Assembly (NCBI GenBank): GCA_014384565.1
Contig: JACNFO010000016.1
Location: 1-41,312 of the forward strand
Length of the DNA stretch: 41,312 nucleotides
Origin: Candidatus Pseudothioglobus aerophilus
Lineage (GTDB): Bacteria > Pseudomonadota > Gammaproteobacteria > PS1 > Pseudothioglobaceae
Direction of reading: 5' to 3'
Under the pieces are notes generated by a model. The model searched no databases and was not told the DNA's origin. It saw only the letters and a list, made by a program, of their open reading frames with translations. A program made the position numbers and the translations under genes. Each line of letters opens with the position of its first letter. Within the stretch, counting starts at the first letter, position 1. Below, piece by piece: positions 35,665-41,312 of the stretch.

Positions 35665-36213
35665 TTAATTTACAGACAAGGAGACGCCTAGAGCATCTAC
35701 TTTTGCCTTAATTGATGTATCAATTACTTTATCACCCTCTTTAATAATGACGCCACCTTTTAGGGTCGCATCAATCTCAGTTTCAACTGATACAGTAGTT
35801 TTATGTTTACTTGTTAAATCTTCAACGATTGCTTTTTGCTCAGCCTCACTAAGCTCAAATGCACTAATAACTTTGAAGTTCTTACTCTTATTAGCATTAG
35901 AAACTTCGGAATCAAAAGCATACGCTATACTGCTAATTGCACTCGAACGATCATTATTCAAAATAAGATTTATAAAAGCAGACTCTTGTTTACTAAGTTC
36001 TTTTGAAGTCATCCTTAAAATTAAAGCAGAAATCAAATCAAATTTTTGATCTTTACTTTTGCTTGGAGATGCAATGAAAGTCTTTGTATTTTTATCAGCC
36101 ATAATCGACGAAGCTGACGCTAAAAAGTCACTCCATCCTGAGACAGAATTGCTTTGTTGAGCAATTTCAAAAATCGCTTGGGCGTATGGCTTTGCAATTG
36201 TTGATAATTCCAT
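35665..36213 (-). CDS. atpH: ATP synthase F1 delta subunit
   Basis: 182 residues. N-terminal helical domain (TIAKPYAQAIFEIAQ) and C-terminal segment with LKGGVIIKEGDKVIDTSIKAKVDAL. It connects the peripheral stalk b subunits to the alpha3beta3 head. It is between atpF and atpA as expected. Confidence 0.96.
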   Translation of the reverse strand: MELSTIAKPYAQAIFEIAQQSNSVSGWSDFLASASSIMADKNTKTFIASPSKSKDQKFDLISALILRMTSKELSKQESAFINLILNNDRSSAISSIAYAFDSEVSNANKSKNFKVISAFELSEAEQKAIVEDLTSKHKTTVSVETEIDATLKGGVIIKEGDKVIDTSIKAKVDALGVSLSVN

Positions 36214-36222
36214 CGTCTTAGC

Positions 36223-36693
36223 CTATAGTGATTGAGACAGTTTAGAAAGCATATCTTTATGTGCTTTAGAATCAACTTCTTTCTCCAAAACTGAGTTGAC
36301 TCCCTGCATAACCAAAGTTGAAACTTGATTTTTAAGCTCGTTACGTGCTTTCACAACTTCTTGGTCAAGTTCAGACTTAGCGTGCGCTTTAATCTTATCA
36401 GCCTCTTCAGAAGCCGTGCCTTTAGCTTTATCAATCATTACATTAGCTTGTTTATCCGCGTTTGCAATAATTTCAGCAGCTTGAGTTTTAGTACTTTCTA
36501 TAAGATCTTCAGCATTTTTCTGTGCTAAAGCATGCTCTTCTTTTCCTAGTTCAGCAGCCTTTAATCCATCTTCAATAGCTTTTTTGCGTGCGGCCATTGC
36601 CTCAACGAGTGGAGGCCAAACAAACTTCATGCAGAACAGCACAAACATGGCAAACATAATTGTTTGTCCAATGAGCGTAAGGTTAATGTTCAT
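36223..36693 (-). CDS. atpF: ATP synthase F0 b subunit
   Basis: 156 residues, the E. coli length. An N-terminal membrane helix ([33 protein letters not shown]) is followed by a long charged coiled-coil helix rich in Ala, Lys and Glu that forms the peripheral stalk dimer. Confidence 0.97.
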   Translation of the reverse strand: MNINLTLIGQTIMFAMFVLFCMKFVWPPLVEAMAARKKAIEDGLKAAELGKEEHALAQKNAEDLIESTKTQAAEIIANADKQANVMIDKAKGTASEEADKIKAHAKSELDQEVVKARNELKNQVSTLVMQGVNSVLEKEVDSKAHKDMLSKLSQSL

Positions 36694-36727
36694 AGCTTAA
36701 TACCCTTAATTATTAAAAGAATACAAA

Positions 36728-36964
<237 letters not shown>

Positions 36965-36996
36965 TTACTCCTACTTATAAAAACTATTAAAAAAAA

Positions 36997-38162
<1,166 letters not shown>

Positions 38163-38199
38163 TTTTTCGATATCCACCCTGACTATGCACAAACGCAAT

Positions 38200-38227
38200 A
38201 TTATACAATTTAATGTTTAATAGTCAA
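38200..38227 (-). promoter_or_regulatory. Sigma-70-type promoter of the atp operon
   Basis: On the minus strand TTGACT (38222-38227) and TATAAT (38200-38205) are separated by 16 bp, a near-consensus housekeeping promoter. The predicted start is near 38193, between recN and atpI. Confidence 0.85.
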
Positions 38228-38311
38228 GTCTTACAAGGACAATTTATTTACTGTGGAGTAAAATAAATTTAAGTAATTTATTATAGCTTATTTTCAAAAA
38301 GTTTAAGTTGA

Positions 38312-39979
38312 TTAAGAGCTTGAATTTATCATCTCTTCAGCTGCTATTCGGGTTTTGTCACTTATCTTAATCCCGCCTAAGATTCTAGCAACTTCATCCG
38401 TTCGTTCTTTTGGACTAAGGCTTGCAACTTGCGTAAAAGTTGAGCCATTTTTTTGCGTTTTTACAACCTTCATATGATCTTGTCCCTGCGCTGCAACCTG
38501 AGCAAGATGGGTTACACAAATAATTTGGTAACGATTTGATAATTTTTTTAACATTTGGCCAACAATTTCAGCAACTGATCCACTGATACCAACGTCGACT
38601 TCATCAAACACAACGGATGGGGTGAGTTCAGTTTTACTTGTGATAACTGAAAGTGCTAGAGATATTCTTGATAACTCTCCACCAGAGGCTACTTTACCTA
38701 GTGGCTTAAAATCCTGCCCAGCGTTAGTTTTTGTAAGAATGATAATTTCCTCCATACCATTAAGTCTTACAGACCCTTCAGAAGAGTTAATGCTAAAAGT
38801 AATTTCACTTCCCGGCATTCCAAGTTTTTGCATCAAGCTTGTAACCTCTTTTGAAAGAGATTTGCTAGCAATTACCCTTTCAGCGCTCAATAACTTTGAC
38901 TTAGCATAATACTCTTTCTCAAGTTTACTTTGCGCGAGTAATAACTCATCCATCTTATCGCTCGATGAGCCTAACCTATTTAGATTTTCTTGCAAAGCTG
39001 ATTGCACCTCAAGTAGCCCTTGAATTTGACAATTGTGCTTGCGACCAAGGTCATGAAGCTCATTAATTCTAGAGCTAAGTTCAACTGAATTATCTTCTTG
39101 ACTGCTAATTTTACCGAGGTAATCTGTCAAGTCATAAATTCCTTCTTGGACCTGAAGCTGGGCACTTTCCAGTAATGAATGTATTGTGTCTAAGCGTGAA
39201 TCAAGCTCTTTCGACTGATTAATAATGTTTTCACTTTCAATTAACACATTATTAACGCCTGATTCATTGTCAAGACAGTCTATTATCTTAGAAATTTTTT
39301 CAACAAGTTCGTTTGCGTTTGTGGAGATTTTATAGTCATCCTCAATATTATCTAGCTCATCTTGAGTCATTTCAGCCTGAATAAGTTCATTCAGTTGATG
39401 GGACATTAAATCTTTCTGTGCTGCAAGGAGAGAGTTGTTATTTTGTGAGTCTTCAACCTCATTCTTGACCGCTTGATAATTATTGACAATATTATTAACT
39501 TCTTCACACTGCTTTTGAGTACCTGCATAATCATCAAGTAGCAGGCGATGATGGTTCGCTCGAAGTAACAATTGATGTTCATTTTGGCCATGCATATCAA
39601 TCAAAAAACTGCCGATGTCTTTTAGTGTTGATAAAGGCACATTAGAGCCATTTACATATGAACGGGACCTACCATCTGAAGCAATAACTCTTCTTAAGAT
39701 ACACTCACTCTCACTCTCATTTTCTAAATCCAAGCCCTCCAAAAAAGTTTGAAGCTCAGTTCCTAAATTCAAACGAAATGTAGCCACAATTTCAGCTTTA
39801 CTTGCACCTTTCCTAACAAGTGATGAATCAGAGCGCCCTCCAGCAACTAAACTTAATGCCTGAATTAAGATTGATTTACCTGCGCCTGTCTCACCAGTCA
39901 CAACAGTCATGCCAGACTTAAATTCAACACTTAAGTCTTCGACAACAACTAAATTTTTTACATGTAAGTGCTCAAGCAT
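38312..39979 (-). CDS. recN: DNA repair protein RecN
   Basis: 555 residues of the SMC-like ATPase family. Walker A is GETGAGKSILIQAL near residue 30, a long coiled coil occupies about 150-370, and the C-terminal ABC signature ASGGELSRISLAL and Walker B VVFDEVDVGISG complete the ATPase. It acts in double-strand break repair. It starts 12 nt downstream of nadK, the usual pairing in gammaproteobacteria. Confidence 0.97.
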   Translation of the reverse strand: MLEHLHVKNLVVVEDLSVEFKSGMTVVTGETGAGKSILIQALSLVAGGRSDSSLVRKGASKAEIVATFRLNLGTELQTFLEGLDLENESESECILRRVIASDGRSRSYVNGSNVPLSTLKDIGSFLIDMHGQNEHQLLLRANHHRLLLDDYAGTQKQCEEVNNIVNNYQAVKNEVEDSQNNNSLLAAQKDLMSHQLNELIQAEMTQDELDNIEDDYKISTNANELVEKISKIIDCLDNESGVNNVLIESENIINQSKELDSRLDTIHSLLESAQLQVQEGIYDLTDYLGKISSQEDNSVELSSRINELHDLGRKHNCQIQGLLEVQSALQENLNRLGSSSDKMDELLLAQSKLEKEYYAKSKLLSAERVIASKSLSKEVTSLMQKLGMPGSEITFSINSSEGSVRLNGMEEIIILTKTNAGQDFKPLGKVASGGELSRISLALSVITSKTELTPSVVFDEVDVGISGSVAEIVGQMLKKLSNRYQIICVTHLAQVAAQGQDHMKVVKTQKNGSTFTQVASLSPKERTDEVARILGGIKISDKTRIAAEEMINSSS

Positions 39980-39991
39980 ATCTTTAATTTA

Positions 39992-40810
39992 TTAAACTTT
40001 TTGGCCCCAATGAAGCTTTGACCTGATAATTTCAAAATAGTCGTAACCTTTTGGATGAATTAGATGGACAAAATTTTCATGTTGCTTCACTCTTAGAGCA
40101 ACGCCTTCAGATGCATGAACTGAGGACTGAGCATCAAAGCTAATTGTTGCGCTATCTTCGCAATCTAAAAGAGTAATCAATACCTCACTTTCGCCATCAA
40201 GAATGAACGGCCTATGGCTCATTGTATGAGGGCTGATTGATACTAGGCAAATCGCATTTGTACTCGGGTGCATAATTGGACCACCACTAGAAAGCGCATA
40301 AGCAGTAGATCCAGTAGGGGTAGTAACTATAATTCCATCTGCCCTCTGATTGTTCACAAAGTCACCATCAACATTCAGCTCAAACTCTATCATTCTTGGA
40401 GTTTCATTCCTATGAATCACCACCTCATTAAATGCCAAATGTTTTGACAATACTTTACCATTTTGTTCAATTTGACAGCTTAAAAGTGATCTTTTCTCTT
40501 TAATAAACTCACCGTTTAGAACCGCACTAACAACTGGCGCCATCGAGTCAACTGAAACGTCGGCTAGAAAACCAAGGCGTCCTAAATTAACTCCAAGTAT
40601 AGGAATATTGAAATCTACATAAGTTCTTGCGGTATTCAATATGGTACCGTCACCACCGACAACAATAATTAGATCAGCATTTTTCTCAAAGTCTTTTTGA
40701 TCCTCCAACAAAACGACCCCAAGATCTTTAAGGAGAACACCAAGCTCCAGGGCAGTTTTTTGACTGGTAAAATCGTTTGGTTTACAGATAACGCCAATAG
40801 AATTAAACAT
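39992..40810 (-). CDS. nadK: NAD kinase
   Basis: 272 residues. The kinase motif GGDGTILNTAR is near residue 52, with the NAD-binding NNQRADGIIVTTPTGSTAYALSSGGP block. It phosphorylates NAD to NADP using ATP. It is divergent from grpE and followed by recN, the conserved gammaproteobacterial order. Confidence 0.97.
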   Translation of the reverse strand: MFNSIGVICKPNDFTSQKTALELGVLLKDLGVVLLEDQKDFEKNADLIIVVGGDGTILNTARTYVDFNIPILGVNLGRLGFLADVSVDSMAPVVSAVLNGEFIKEKRSLLSCQIEQNGKVLSKHLAFNEVVIHRNETPRMIEFELNVDGDFVNNQRADGIIVTTPTGSTAYALSSGGPIMHPSTNAICLVSISPHTMSHRPFILDGESEVLITLLDCEDSATISFDAQSSVHASEGVALRVKQHENFVHLIHPKGYDYFEIIRSKLHWGQKV

Positions 40811-40814
40811 AGGC

Positions 40815-40844
40815 CTTGAAATATACTAAAAAGTAACTACATAA
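40815..40844 (+). promoter_or_regulatory. Possible sigma-32-like heat-shock promoter for grpE
   Basis: CTTGAAA (40815-40821) matches the sigma-32 -35 element exactly. About 15 bp further is CTACATA (40837-40843), a partial match to the CCCCATnT -10 element. It lies 33 nt before grpE. The match is suggestive only. Confidence 0.4.
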
Positions 40845-40875
40845 CATGTTAAATATACATTAGTTTGGTTAAAAA

Positions 40876-41312
40876 ATGACAAAAAAGAAAGAACAAAAAA
40901 CTCAAGATGAAACCTCTAATGAGGCTAAAGAAGATGTACTTGATGATAACAAAAATGAAGATTTAGCGACTCAGCTTTTAGAGGCACAGCAATCTGTAAA
41001 AGATAATTGGGATAAGCTTTTACGCTCCCAAGCTGAGATGGAAAATCTTAAAAGACGTACATCAAAAGATCTTGAGAATGCCCATAAATATGCGCTTGAT
41101 GGTTTCGTTAAAGCCCTATTAGAGGTCAACGATTCTCTTTCAATGGGGCTTAAGCTAGCAATGGATGAAAATGCAACTCTAGCAAATACAATTGAAGGAA
41201 TTGAGCTTACAAATAAAGTTTTTATGTCCACTCTTGAAAAATTTGGAGTTGAGGCCATAAATCCTGTTGATGAAAAATTTAACCCAGAACTTCATGAGGC
41301 AGTAACTATGGC
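40876..41312 (+). CDS. grpE: Nucleotide exchange factor GrpE, partial
   Basis: 145 codons visible from ATG 40876, cut by the right edge. A charged disordered N-terminus is followed by the long dimerisation helix ([23 protein letters not shown]), and the segment [21 protein letters not shown] begins the beta domain. It releases ADP from DnaK. The C-terminal beta domain is outside the window. An upstream heat-shock-like promoter is possible. Confidence 0.95.
   Translation, partial: MTKKKEQKTQDETSNEAKEDVLDDNKNEDLATQLLEAQQSVKDNWDKLLRSQAEMENLKRRTSKDLENAHKYALDGFVKALLEVNDSLSMGLKLAMDENATLANTIEGIELTNKVFMSTLEKFGVEAINPVDEKFNPELHEAVTM

Noticed and set aside
38262-38282. AT-only inverted repeat AATAAATT-5 nt-AATTTATT between recN and the atp promoter, considered as a recN terminator
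   Set aside because: The stem has no G-C pair and no real T-run follows on the minus strand; in such AT-rich DNA it can arise by chance.
40971-41258. Minus-strand ORF of 95 codons at the right end
   Set aside because: It is antisense to grpE, whose coding sense is unambiguous.

Overview
The window looks like a streamlined, AT-rich marine gammaproteobacterium. The closest match I recognise by protein similarity and gene order is the SUP05/Arctic96BD-19 group ('Candidatus Thioglobus'-like). That placement is inference from memory; a 16S or marker-gene comparison would settle it. Coding density is very high, and no tRNA, rRNA, insertion sequence or CRISPR array was seen.

Region 1 (1-20518) is a large catabolic and transport island. 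A minus-strand operon encodes a family-1 (sugar-type) binding protein, two MalF/MalG-type permeases, a GMC (choline-dehydrogenase-like) oxidoreductase and a SnoaL-like protein that runs off the left edge. A second minus-strand operon of twelve tightly coupled genes (17937 down to 7041) starts with the matching UgpC/MalK-type ATPase. It continues with SnoaL-like, histidinol-dehydrogenase-like, SnoaL-like, SDR, LacI-type regulator, SnoaL-like, bicupin, HAD-like, MetE-like, alpha/beta hydrolase and RraA-like genes. A lone plus-strand SnoaL-like gene lies between the two operons. Divergent from the ATPase are BKACE and a fused carnitine 3-dehydrogenase/thioesterase, which together should turn L-carnitine into glycine betaine. 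The same 29-bp sequence (28 of 29 identical) lies upstream of both minus-strand operons. It contains an extended -10 promoter (TGATATAAT) and a CG-centred palindrome (TTGCATACGATTGCAA type), so the island is probably one regulon under the embedded LacI protein. Five SnoaL/NTF2-like paralogues in one locus, four of them tandem-domain, are the most unusual feature. The transported substrate and most of the pathway chemistry cannot be assigned from sequence alone.

Region 2 (20538-27904) is mostly core: an atypical SDR, a PlsC-type acyltransferase and LplT-like MFS pair, trpB and trpF without trpA, topA (with FGR(Y/F)GP-type C-terminal repeats and no zinc fingers) and smg.

Region 3 (27905-31415) is the rpmH-rnpA-yidD-yidC cluster followed by kdsC and a short MGMT-type protein. 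The 296-bp gap before rpmH holds one perfect DnaA box but dnaA is not next door.

Region 4 (31412-38198) is the complete F-type ATP synthase operon atpIBEFHAGDC. It has a near-consensus promoter, and an intrinsic terminator that lies inside the 3' end of the convergent MGMT-type gene.

Region 5 (38312-41312) is recN and nadK on the minus strand, with grpE divergent on the plus strand and cut by the right edge.
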